Positions 8,034 through 15,505 of a stretch of DNA of 38,234 bases are shown piece after piece. The notes below the pieces were generated by a model. It did not search any database and was not told the DNA's origin. It saw nothing but the letters and a program-made list of their open reading frames with translations. The stretch is taken from the NCBI GenBank assembly GCA_046496815.1, contig JAWOGN010000170.1, positions 1 through 38,234 of the forward strand, given 5' to 3'. Source of the DNA: JAWOGN01 sp046496815. Lineage in GTDB: Bacteria > Desulfobacterota > DSM-4660 > Desulfatiglandales > Desulfatiglandaceae. A program made the position numbers and the translations under genes. Position 1 is the first letter of the stretch; the number at the start of each line of letters is the position of its first letter.

Positions 8034-8852
8034 GTGAAATCATCCACAATAAAGTTTCAGATTTTGGTTGCTGCTTTCGTCGCCATCACTCTGTCCGGGA
8101 CTGTCGTTTTCATGGTCATTGAACACCTATCTTTCCTGGATGCTTTCTACTTCACTTTCGTCACTATTGCCACGGTGGGTTATGGCGATATCCATCCAAC
8201 CAGTCAAGCGGCAAAAGGTTTGGTCGTCATTCTGATTGTCTGTGGCGTAGGCACTTTTGGTGGGATTCTAGCCAGTGCCACGGAGTCGCTGGTAAACCGC
8301 AGAGAAAACGAAATCCGGAGGCAAAAACTCCACATGGTCACAGGGCTCTTCTTCAGTGAGCTCGGAAACACGCTCATGCTCATTTTCTGCTCCATGGATT
8401 CGCGTCTGGGGGAATTGAGAAAAGAACTCACTTTCACCAATGAGTCTGTCGACGAAGATTTCTTTAGGATAGCAAATGGCTTGGAAGCTCACGGTTTTGA
8501 CGTTACGGTTCATATCGGTAAACTGCAGGAACTTCGAACTGTTTTGGAGGCCAAAGGGCCTATCCTGCTTCGACTGCTGGAAAACCCGATTCTCCTAGAG
8601 CGCGAGTCCTTTACAGAGCTATTGAGAGCCGTTTTTCACCTTAGAGATGAGCTGCTTCACCGGAGTGATTTTCAGATTCTGCCGGATACGGACCATGCCC
8701 ACCTCGCAGGAGACATCAAGAGAGCTTACCGTCTCTTGGTTATGGAATGGCTGGGATACCTTGGGCATTTGAAAAAACACCATCCCTACCTTTTTTCTTT
8801 GGCTTTGCGGATCAATCCTTTGAACCCGCATCGGTCTGCAATTGTGAGGTGA
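8034..8852 (+). CDS. Two-transmembrane potassium channel with a long cytoplasmic domain
   Basis: From the GTG at 8034 the protein has 272 residues. TM1 is at about residues 8-28, a pore helix follows, then the K+ selectivity filter TVGYGD at 47-52 and TM2 at about 62-82, as in KcsA/MthK-type channels. The frame could start at a TTG at 7992, but AGGAGG at 8019-8024 is nine bases before the GTG and decides the start. The 185-residue C-terminal part is helical and charged (ELRKELTFTNESVDEDFF, RLLENPILLERESFTELLRA). I see no Rossmann GxGxxG, so it is not a standard RCK/TrkA-N domain; its ligand is unknown. It appears to be a single gene. Confidence 0.88.
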   Translation: MKSSTIKFQILVAAFVAITLSGTVVFMVIEHLSFLDAFYFTFVTIATVGYGDIHPTSQAAKGLVVILIVCGVGTFGGILASATESLVNRRENEIRRQKLHMVTGLFFSELGNTLMLIFCSMDSRLGELRKELTFTNESVDEDFFRIANGLEAHGFDVTVHIGKLQELRTVLEAKGPILLRLLENPILLERESFTELLRAVFHLRDELLHRSDFQILPDTDHAHLAGDIKRAYRLLVMEWLGYLGHLKKHHPYLFSLALRINPLNPHRSAIVR

Positions 8853-8887
8853 GGGATCCCCAGCTCCGACAAAATAGGCTATGCATT

Positions 8888-8929
8888 GAAGAGTGAAGAG
8901 TGAAGAGTGAAGAGTGAAGAGGGAAGAGG
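8888..8929 (+). repeat. Heptanucleotide tandem repeat (GAAGAGT/GAAGAGG, six units)
   Basis: Four units of GAAGAGT at 8888-8915 are followed by two of GAAGAGG to 8929. It ends exactly where the left inverted repeat of the RAYT-derived element begins. Confidence 0.9.
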
Positions 8930-9561
8930 GACGCCCTTAAGATATTAATATTCAATCGATTAACTGAAAATTATTTTCTTGGGCGATCGTTTCTCCCCTC
9001 TCTACCGAGTAGCTGACTGCAGGGAGGCTGACATCTAACAGTCGTGCTAATTCAGTAAGGGAAACACCCAGTTCACGGACCGCCCAATAACAAAAAAGAC
9101 TTCTGGTTTTTACCCTCCTCGGCTGTTTTCCTTTCATATATATTTCATCAATGTCTATTTCATATATCTCAGCAACTCTTGACAGATGATTGATTTATAC
9201 CTGTTCTGAAAAAGGTGTCCATAACGTTTATTGCGGCGATTTAAACTGACCGCATACTCGGTTAAGAGCCTCCTCATGATGGTGGATATAGGAACTTTTC
9301 CGGTCCTAAAAAGAAAATGAGCGTGATTCGGCATAAAAGCCCATGCGTAGCATGCCGTTTCGGTTTCAGGTAATAAATTCGAGAGACGTTCTATTAAATC
9401 CTCTCTATCTTTGTTGTTTTTAAATATGTTTCGACGCTCTATTCCCCTGATCATGATATGATGTAATACACCGGGCGCGTCTAATCGGGCTAATCTTGGC
9501 ATGAATGCATGTATATCATTTCACAAATATTCTGTCAGTCTTAATATCTTAAGGGCGTCCC
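8928..9561. mobile_element. RAYT-derived element bounded by a perfect 21-bp inverted repeat
   Basis: The left arm, 8928-8948, begins GGGACGCCCTTAAG; the right arm, 9541-9561, is its exact reverse complement. Between them is only the deleted RAYT gene. A second GGGCG/CGTTCC-like block follows the right arm (9569-9577). The long perfect inverted repeat is likely the structure recognised by the transposase or a derivative of two REP sequences. Confidence 0.75.
8952..9502 (-). pseudogene. RAYT transposase with a 457-bp internal deletion
   Basis: The N-terminal half (9502 down to 9182, MPRLARLDAPGVLHHIMIRG, NHAHFLF) is nearly identical to the copy at 1-825. At 9181/9182 the sequence jumps: compared with copy one, bases 48-504 are missing, with TG at both break points. 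457 is not a multiple of three, so the frame shifts and stops after ELLRYMK. The original C-terminus is still readable downstream in another frame (EIYEIDIDEIYMKGKQPRRVKTRSLF, a helix-turn-helix LTELARLLDVSLPAVSYSV and the stop at 8952-8954). This supplies the C-terminal sequence that copy one loses at the window edge. Confidence 0.92.
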
Positions 9562-9576
9562 TATTTAAGGGCGTTC

Positions 9577-9598
9577 CTATTTACTATTTACTATTTAC
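9577..9598 (+). repeat. Heptanucleotide tandem repeat (CTATTTA, three units)
   Basis: CTATTTA occurs three times head to tail, ending with C at 9598. It lies 16 bases outside the right arm of the 21-bp inverted repeat, mirroring the different heptamer run on the left side. Confidence 0.85.
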
Positions 9599-9683
9599 AT
9601 TACGCTGCACAGTAGTGCTGTTGCGACTCCCCACCTCTGCCCGCCATAAGTCCGGCCGGTAAACCTTCCTTTTGGGGAAGGCA

Positions 9684-10592
9684 TCAGCGAAATTTCCGGG
9701 CGATCTCAGTGGCGATTTTTACGGTCTGGAAGTGAATGTCCACCGTGTCGGTCTTGTTGTGTGCATAGCCTCCTCCCATCGTGACGGCAACAGGTGCGGC
9801 CTGATCAAAACAACCGCGAAGGACCATTCGGTCTCGCTCGGCAAGGCCCGCTTTCGAGAGGGCAAGCCTTCCGAAGCGGTCGTCATGAAAGGGGTCCGCA
9901 CCTGCAATGTAAATCGCCAGGTCGGCGCGGTGCGCCTTGAAAACTTCGGTGAGCCCCCGTTCCAAGGCATCAAGGTAAGCCTCATCGCCTGTTCCGTCTT
10001 CCAGGGCAATGTCCAAATCGCTCCGCTCCTTGTGGAAGGGGAAGTTCTTCTTTCCATGAATGGAAAAGGTGAAGACCGACGGATCATCTGCGAATATGGC
10101 GGCAGTGCCGTTTCCCTGGTGAACATCGCAATCGATAATTGATATTCTTCCAATTCCCTTCTCAGCCTGCATTTTACGTGCGGCAACCGCCACATCGTTG
10201 AAGATACAGTATCCGCCTCCTCTGTCCTGAAAAGCGTGGTGGGTGCCGCCTGCAAGATTGGCCGAGAGGCCGTCTTCGAGTGTTGCGAAGCATGCTTGAA
10301 TCGTGGCGCCGCAGGAGCGCTTGGTCCTTTCCACGAGTTCCGGAGACCAGGGAAAGCCGATCTTCCGCATTTGAGCGGCGTCAAGCTGTCCCTGAAGAAA
10401 ATCGTAGACATAGTCGGGAGTGTGAACACGCAGAATATCCTCCTCGCTCGCGATATCGGCCGTGAGGATCTCTCCGGGCCCGACTATAGAGGCGTCTGCG
10501 ATTTTCTGTCTGATAAGGGCGTACTTTTCCACAGGAAAGGTGTGGCCTTCGGGAAGAGGGAAGGGGAAATGGTCGCTGTAGAAAAGTTTCAT
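9684..10592 (-). CDS. Histone deacetylase / acetoin utilization (arginase-fold) family hydrolase
   Basis: This 302-residue protein has the complete zinc-amidohydrolase set: GGTHHA (His118-His119), GGGYCIFND (126-133), the metal ligands in DCDVHQGNG (Asp156, His158), Asp233 in AGADP, and the transition-state tyrosine in MGGGYAHN (Tyr276). Family members remove acetyl or other acyl groups from amines such as polyamines or lysines; the substrate cannot be told from sequence. HDDRFGRLALSKAGL is typical of the bacterial class. The ATG follows GGAG at eight bases. It is transcribed away from the ADP-ribosylglycohydrolase-like gene across a 204-base gap, and both act on modified metabolites or proteins. 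Confidence 0.93.
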   Translation of the reverse strand: MKLFYSDHFPFPLPEGHTFPVEKYALIRQKIADASIVGPGEILTADIASEEDILRVHTPDYVYDFLQGQLDAAQMRKIGFPWSPELVERTKRSCGATIQACFATLEDGLSANLAGGTHHAFQDRGGGYCIFNDVAVAARKMQAEKGIGRISIIDCDVHQGNGTAAIFADDPSVFTFSIHGKKNFPFHKERSDLDIALEDGTGDEAYLDALERGLTEVFKAHRADLAIYIAGADPFHDDRFGRLALSKAGLAERDRMVLRGCFDQAAPVAVTMGGGYAHNKTDTVDIHFQTVKIATEIARKFR

Positions 10593-10654
10593 GGTTTTTT
10601 CTCCATCCGCCTCATAGTATATCTCCTGATTCTTTTGTTCAAGCGCCCCCCTTG

Positions 10655-10786
10655 ACTTCTGCTTATTGGTTAATAATTTTTTGCCTGAAGATCATTCAAG
10701 GCGCAACCGAAGCGGAACTTGCGGAGTGTGTCGAGGAGGACGTCGTTGGTCAATACCCCGGAGACATTGAAATCGTCGAGTAGGCT
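10655..10786 (+). pseudogene. Possible 3' fragment of an unrecognised gene
   Basis: An open frame ending at the TAG 10784-10786 reads KIIQGATEAELAECVEEDVVG then QYPGDIEIVE. It looks like the C-terminal 32 codons of a real acidic protein, but the upstream codons (PLTSAYWLIIFC) do not, and no start is present. I do not recognise the parent gene. Confidence 0.35.
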
Positions 10787-10796
10787 TTTTCACCCC

Positions 10797-11810
10797 ATGT
10801 CCGATGAATCACGGTGTCGGGGAGCGCTCTTTGGGCTCTTCATCGGAGACGCCCTGGCGATGCCCGTTCACTGGTATTACGATACGCTTGCGCTTCAAAG
10901 GGACTACGGTTACGTGACCGATTATGTTGCGCCCAAAAATCCTCATCCGGACAGCATCCTGTGGCGCTCCTCCTATCGTCCCGTCAGTGAAAAGGGCGAC
11001 ATTCTGCACGATCAGGCGCAGTACTGGGGCAAGAGAGGCATCCATTATCATCAGTTCCTGAAAGCCGGGGAAAACACCCTGAATCTTAAGCTCTGTGCGC
11101 TTCTGATTGAATCCCTCAATGTCAAGAAAGGGTATTCCGCAGACGATTATTTAAGTCGTTACATTGCCTTCATGACAACGCCTGGGTCACATCGTGACAC
11201 GTACGTGGAAGAGGCCCACCGCCACTTCTTTAAGAATCTTGCGGCAGGCACGAGCCCGCATCGATCTGGAGTTATGGAGAAGCATATCGGAGGCCTGGTC
11301 GGCCTGGTGCCCATTGTCGTTTTTTACAGGCATTCCGCTTTCCGGGCCAGGGAAGCGGCCCTCAAGCACCTCTCCCTCACCCATCCGGGCCAAAAAATGA
11401 GCAACGCCGCAGAGGTTCTTGTCACCCTTCTTCTGGAAACGCTCTCCGGTCGGCCGCTCCGCGAGGTTCTGGTGCACCGGATCCAGGAGCAAAAAAACCC
11501 TTTATATGGTTTCCCTTATTTGCGGTGGCTTGAGGAAGCCGATGAAACGGTTTTGGGCCGGCGCCTCAGCACGGCCTGTTACGTGGAGGACTCGGTGCCG
11601 TCCGTGCTTTACCTCGCCTTGAAGTACCACGACCGCCCTGAGCAGGGACTTATTGCGAACACCAATTTGGGCGGGGACAACGTGCACCGGGGTGCGGTGC
11701 TCGGGGCGCTCCTGGGCGCGGCGAACGGTCTGGAGGCTTTTCCCACACGATGGGTCAAAGGCCTTCACCGCGTCCCTCCGGACCTGGATTTGAGCCGTCC
11801 GGAGAAATGA
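10797..11810 (+). CDS. ADP-ribosylglycohydrolase-like protein
   Basis: The 337 residues start at the ATG in ...CCCCATGTCCGATGAA. A longer frame from 10719 exists, but its extra codons overlap another coding-like frame and do not resemble the family. Features of the ADP-ribosylglycohydrolase fold are GALFGLFIGDALAMPVHWYYD (residues 8-28), long Ala/Leu-rich helices, and near the C-terminus NLGGDNVHRGAVLGALLGAANG. The last motif corresponds to GGDTDT in classical enzymes, where the aspartates bind Mg2+; here the second acidic position is lost (GGDNV). Activity on ADP-ribose bonds is therefore uncertain. No clear Shine-Dalgarno was found. The gene lies on the plus strand, followed by the DUF1499 gene 112 bases later. 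Confidence 0.85.
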   Translation: MSDESRCRGALFGLFIGDALAMPVHWYYDTLALQRDYGYVTDYVAPKNPHPDSILWRSSYRPVSEKGDILHDQAQYWGKRGIHYHQFLKAGENTLNLKLCALLIESLNVKKGYSADDYLSRYIAFMTTPGSHRDTYVEEAHRHFFKNLAAGTSPHRSGVMEKHIGGLVGLVPIVVFYRHSAFRAREAALKHLSLTHPGQKMSNAAEVLVTLLLETLSGRPLREVLVHRIQEQKNPLYGFPYLRWLEEADETVLGRRLSTACYVEDSVPSVLYLALKYHDRPEQGLIANTNLGGDNVHRGAVLGALLGAANGLEAFPTRWVKGLHRVPPDLDLSRPEK

Positions 11811-11922
11811 AGACAGGCACAACGGCACAGAGGGTCAAAGGTCCAAAGCGGAATATTTTTTAGCTTACTGCCTTGGTCCCTTTCTTCGTGTCTGCATCGT
11901 TGTTGAGAAAGTGAAAGGAATC

Positions 11923-12387
11923 ATGCTTAAAAGGAAAATCAAAATCGTGGCTCTGTTTTTCATGGCAATGAGCGCTTTCGCGCGTGCCGGACATGCTGAG
12001 GACAGCCGCAGCAAAACTCTGGCCGATCTTGCGCCGTGCCCTGATTCGCCCAACTGTGTGTCCACCAAGAGCACGGAATCCGAGCGCGCGATGCCTCCCT
12101 TGCCGTATCTCAAGTCGGGTGAGGAAAGCATGGAGCGCCTGCTTGAAATTATCAGGCAGATGAGACGGTCCACCATCGTATCGGCTTCGACGGCGTATCT
12201 TCACGTGGAATTCCGTTCGGCCTTCTTCCGCTTTGTGGATGACGTGGAGTTTGTCCTGGACGACTCCGCCCGGGTTGTTCACTTTCGTTCAGCCTCTAGA
12301 ACCGGGTACTATGACTTCGGTGTGAACCGGAGAAGGATGCAAGAAATCTCGGATCGCTACCTCCGTTCCACCGAAAAGAAGGGGTGA
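11923..12387 (+). CDS. DUF1499 family exported protein
   Basis: The 154 residues begin with a signal peptide (MLKRKIKIVALFFMAMSAFARAGHA, probably cleaved after AGHA). The DUF1499 pattern follows: CPDSPNCVST at the start of the mature domain, YLHVEFRSAFFRFVDDVEF in the middle and VVHFRSASRTGYYDFGVNRRRMQEI at the end. The family is widespread and of unknown function; many members are periplasmic or lipoproteins. The ATG at 11923 is preferred over a GTG at 11911 because it gives a normal signal peptide; AAGGA lies only four bases before it, so either start is possible. Confidence 0.87.
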   Translation: MLKRKIKIVALFFMAMSAFARAGHAEDSRSKTLADLAPCPDSPNCVSTKSTESERAMPPLPYLKSGEESMERLLEIIRQMRRSTIVSASTAYLHVEFRSAFFRFVDDVEFVLDDSARVVHFRSASRTGYYDFGVNRRRMQEISDRYLRSTEKKG

Positions 12388-12604
12388 GAACGCTCTGCTC
12401 TTTTTTTTGCCTTCACCGTAAACTCAAGAAATGAGAGGTTTCAGAACCCCTGTGATGCGCCCATACAGCGGGAGGTCTTTTCCTTGGGATTTTTGGCTTT
12501 GCGGTAGCGCCGCTCCGCTTCGAAATAGTCGTGCGTTCTTTTGGGACATCCATAAGAAACTAAATAACCCAACATGCATGCAATGCGCGGATAATATTTC
12601 GGAC
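12388..12604. other. Degenerate stretch before RAYT fragment
   Basis: A minus-strand frame around 12430-12560 reads RTHDYFEAERRYRKAKNP and KEKTSRCMGASQGF, which looks like a coding fragment, but it has no start and no family I recognise. Nothing else was seen. Confidence 0.3.
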
Positions 12605-12799
12605 ATGCCGAGAACAGCACGATTAGACGCGCTCGGCGTATTACACCACATCATGATCCGGGGAATAGAGCGTCAGAGGATTTTCAGAAATATCCGGGAC
12701 CGGGACGATTCGCTTGAGCGGTTATCCGTCATTTTGCCGGAAACCCATACTTCCTGTTATGCCTGGGCATTTTTGGACAATCATGCTCACATTTTTTTG
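12605..12799 (+). pseudogene. RAYT transposase N-terminal fragment
   Basis: It starts MPRTARLDALGVLHHIMIRG and continues through ETHTSCYAWAFLDNHAHIFL, about 65 codons that align with the first 65 of the copy at 1-825. Right after the HUH motif (NHAHIF) the homology stops near 12799, and an unrelated segment of opposite coding sense follows. The catalytic tyrosine region and C-terminus are absent. It differs from copies one and two at many residues, so it is an older, separate insertion. Confidence 0.88.
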
Positions 12800-12805
12800 T
12801 GCGAA

Positions 12806-13035
12806 TCAGAATGCAAAAGGAGCCTGATTTGCGGGCCAAATACCACCAACCATATTCACTATGCAAGATGTGACACCGGAACTTTTTCGGATCAGCTTGT
12901 TGCCGTTTTCCTGTTTGACCTTTTGGCGAAACTTGCGGATGTCGGTCTCGTTTCCGGCCTGCTCAAGTTTATCCTGCTGGTCCATCCAGGATTGGAAGGC
13001 GGTGGTAAGGGCCATGGTGATCGGGGTTAGATAGA
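12806..13035 (-). pseudogene. Unrecognised C-terminal-like gene fragment
   Basis: The minus strand reads VYLTPITMALTTAFQSWMDQ followed by QDKLEQAGNETDIRKFRQ and KVKQENGNKLI before it degrades near 12880. The charged helical character and codon use look genuinely coding. It has no start in context and is sandwiched between two transposase fragments, so it may be the C-terminal part of another transposase; I cannot place the family. Confidence 0.4.
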
Positions 13036-13078
13036 CATGGCACGGAAAGCGGAGGCATTGTTACGCGTGAGGGCGGGG

Positions 13079-13234
13079 TCACGTCTTGACCTGTGAATTG
13101 AGCAGCGCATAGTCGTTTTGGAAATCTTGATCTATTTGGATTTTACCTTTCGCCTGTTTTACAATATGGCTGACAGCCGTGTAAGTGATACCGAACATGT
13201 CTCCAATTTCACCGCTTTTGACCTTGAGAAAAAT
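13079..13234 (-). pseudogene. RAYT-like C-terminal fragment
   Basis: The minus strand reads FLKVKSGEIGDMFGITYTAV, then SHIVKQAKGKI and QIDQDFQNDYALLNSQVKT before TGA (13081-13079). The helix-turn-helix GEIGDMFGITYTAVSHIV corresponds to the C-terminal domain of Y1/RAYT proteins. A stop lies in frame just upstream (about 13238), so only this tail is left. Its last 19 codons recur in decayed form at 23890-23947. Confidence 0.7.
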
Positions 13235-13334
13235 TCAGCTTTTTGAAAACGGAAACTTTCTTTTTGTAAAAAAAATGGTATTTTAATTTATTAGTAGTAT
13301 TATCTTAACATATCAGCATGGAGTGAAACATATT

Positions 13335-15179
13335 ATGACAATTAAAGAGAGGCAGAAACTCGTTTCCATCCTCGATGTGATAGAGGAAGGCATTTATATC
13401 ATTAATACAGAATACACTTTAGAGTTCATGAACAAAGCAATGGTAAGAGACTTTGGGGAGGGTGTAGAAAAAAAGTGTTATCAGGTGATTAACAATCAGG
13501 ATGCGATATGTTCCTGGTGCAGGGCAGAAGAGGTGTTTGCCGGTGAGACTCTGCGTTGGGAACACCATGTTCCGGCTATTGATAAAATCTATGATCTTCT
13601 TGAACAGCCCCTGGAAAATGCAGATGGGACCATTTCAAAACTGAGTATATGTCGAGATATCACTGAAAGAAAGAAACGTGAAGAAAAGATTAAGGCTTCA
13701 GAAGAGGATTATAGGAGACTGTTTGAGCATGTTGGTTGCGGCGTCTATATCAGCAGTAAAGAGGGGAAGTTTTTAAACGCCAACCATGCACTCCTCGATA
13801 TGCTGGGTTACGAAAGTAAAGAGGAATTCCTTAAAATCGACATTGCAAAGGATCTGTATTTGAGGTCTGAGGATCGCCGAAAGTTCCAAGAAATTATTGA
13901 GAAGGATGGTCAAGTGATTGACCTGGAGGTAGATTTTAAACGTAAGGACGGCACCCCTATCTCGGTCTTGCACACAAGTCACGCACGTTATGATCAGCAT
14001 GGGAAGGTTGTGGGGTATGAAGGGCTTAATGTGGATCAAACACAGCGAATACAAATGGAGCGACAACTTAAAGAAGCCCATGATTTTATGAACAATATTA
14101 TTCAAAGTTCGCCCAATCCCATTATGGCAGCAGACATGAAGGGAAATATTCTAATCTGGAACACGGCCGCTGAAGAGACGCTGGGTTATAAGTCTGAAGA
14201 TACGATCGGTCGTATGAATATTACGAGTGTCTATCCGGACGGGGTGGCTAAAGAGATCATGAAAATGATGCGGAGCCCTGCTTATGGAGGTGTCGGCAAG
14301 TTAAGATCCTACCCCATGGTCTATGTGAGACGAGATGGCGTCATTATTGATGGGGACCTCTCGGCATCCATAATTTACGATGCCAAGGGAGAAGCAGTCG
14401 CCTCAGTTGGAATATTCGTCGATCTCGAGGAAAGGTTGGAGATGGAACGAAAACTCAGGCAGACACAAGAACAGTTGTTACAGTCTGAAAAGCTTGCAGC
14501 CATGGGGCGTTTGACTTCGCAGATTGCTCATGAACTCAATAACCCCCTTTATGGAATTATGAATACCTTAGAATTGATGAAAACTGAAATCCCTCCGGAA
14601 AGCAAAAGAAGAAAGATCCTGGAAATGGCACTGTCTGAAACGGTGAGATTGGCCGAAATGCTCCGGAAGATGCTGTCTTTTTCAAAGCCTGACGAAGAAG
14701 AAAGGCATCCGGCTGATATCAACATCATACTGGACGAAATCTTGCTCTTGCATGAGAAGCAGTTGCGAGAGCACAGCATCCGGATTTCATCGTCTTTTGC
14801 AGAGGACTTGGGAATGGTCTATGCGTCAAAGAACCAGCTCCGTCAGGTTTTTCTTAATATAGTCTCCAATGCCAGAGACGCTATGCCTGAAGGCGGTACC
14901 CTGACTGTGACAACAAGGGCAAAGGGGGACGCCATACACATTGAGATATCCGATACCGGCACAGGGATCAAAAAAGAAAACCTCGATAAAATCTTTGATA
15001 CGTTTTTTACGACAAAGGACAGTATTAAAGATGTCGGCCTCGGACTGTCGGTCTGCTACGGTTTCATAAAAGACCATGGCGGCAACATCAAGGTCCAAAG
15101 CAAATGCGGGTCCGGAACTGCCTTTACGATCATTTTACCCATACTCAAAGAAGGTGCTGAGCAAGAATCCTCCAATTAA
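13335..15179 (+). CDS. Soluble PAS-domain sensor histidine kinase
   Basis: The 614-residue protein has no membrane segment and so senses a cytoplasmic signal. Three PAS domains are visible (about residues 8-112, 122-240 and 250-368), then a coiled coil (RLEMERKLRQTQEQLLQSEK), the H-box IAHELNNPLYG with the phosphoacceptor near His399, the N-box (NIVSNARDAMPEGG), the G1 box (DTGTGI) and G2 (GLGLS). The first PAS domain carries a cysteine cluster (KCYQ...CSWC, plus ICRD) that could bind a metal, Fe-S cluster or haem. ATG 13335 is chosen with GGAG 11 bases upstream; a GTG at 13323 is the alternative. The likely partner is the regulator gene 330 bases downstream on the same strand. Confidence 0.92.
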   Translation: MTIKERQKLVSILDVIEEGIYIINTEYTLEFMNKAMVRDFGEGVEKKCYQVINNQDAICSWCRAEEVFAGETLRWEHHVPAIDKIYDLLEQPLENADGTISKLSICRDITERKKREEKIKASEEDYRRLFEHVGCGVYISSKEGKFLNANHALLDMLGYESKEEFLKIDIAKDLYLRSEDRRKFQEIIEKDGQVIDLEVDFKRKDGTPISVLHTSHARYDQHGKVVGYEGLNVDQTQRIQMERQLKEAHDFMNNIIQSSPNPIMAADMKGNILIWNTAAEETLGYKSEDTIGRMNITSVYPDGVAKEIMKMMRSPAYGGVGKLRSYPMVYVRRDGVIIDGDLSASIIYDAKGEAVASVGIFVDLEERLEMERKLRQTQEQLLQSEKLAAMGRLTSQIAHELNNPLYGIMNTLELMKTEIPPESKRRKILEMALSETVRLAEMLRKMLSFSKPDEEERHPADINIILDEILLLHEKQLREHSIRISSSFAEDLGMVYASKNQLRQVFLNIVSNARDAMPEGGTLTVTTRAKGDAIHIEISDTGTGIKKENLDKIFDTFFTTKDSIKDVGLGLSVCYGFIKDHGGNIKVQSKCGSGTAFTIILPILKEGAEQESSN

Positions 15180-15390
15180 GCTGAAATCGGGGAAGCTTTA
15201 AAAAAAAGAAAAAAACCTGGTCCGGATTTTCATCATATTTTTTTCCGCCCGATGGTCCTATCAGAATGATTCGTTCACATTAAAATCCAGCCAAACATCG
15301 CAGGTTAAGTGGATGCCTGCATATTAATCCGACCAACCTGTGATCTCTGATATCTATTTGGAATTGCCTTAGACTTAATTAAGCAATTTT

Positions 15391-15460
15391 TTATAGTTAA
15401 TTAATTTATTATAGTTAAAAAAAGTTCGTTATTTTTGTTGACAAACTATAAAAACTATAA
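15391..15460 (+). promoter_or_regulatory. Promoter with four TTATAGTT/AACTATAA boxes upstream of the DNA-binding response regulator
   Basis: TTATAGTT occurs at 15391-15398 and 15409-15416; the inverted form AACTATAA occurs at 15444-15451 and 15453-15460. A -35 hexamer TTGACA at 15438-15443 abuts the third box, so the downstream pair covers the spacer and the AT-rich -10 region (ATAAAT/TAAATG near 15460). The arrangement, two boxes in each orientation around a promoter, suggests a repressor or autoregulator site, most simply for the regulator encoded at 15506. Confidence 0.55.
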
Positions 15461-15505
15461 TAAATGTAAATTAAATAGCACAGAAAATATGGAGGAACCT
15501 GTCCG

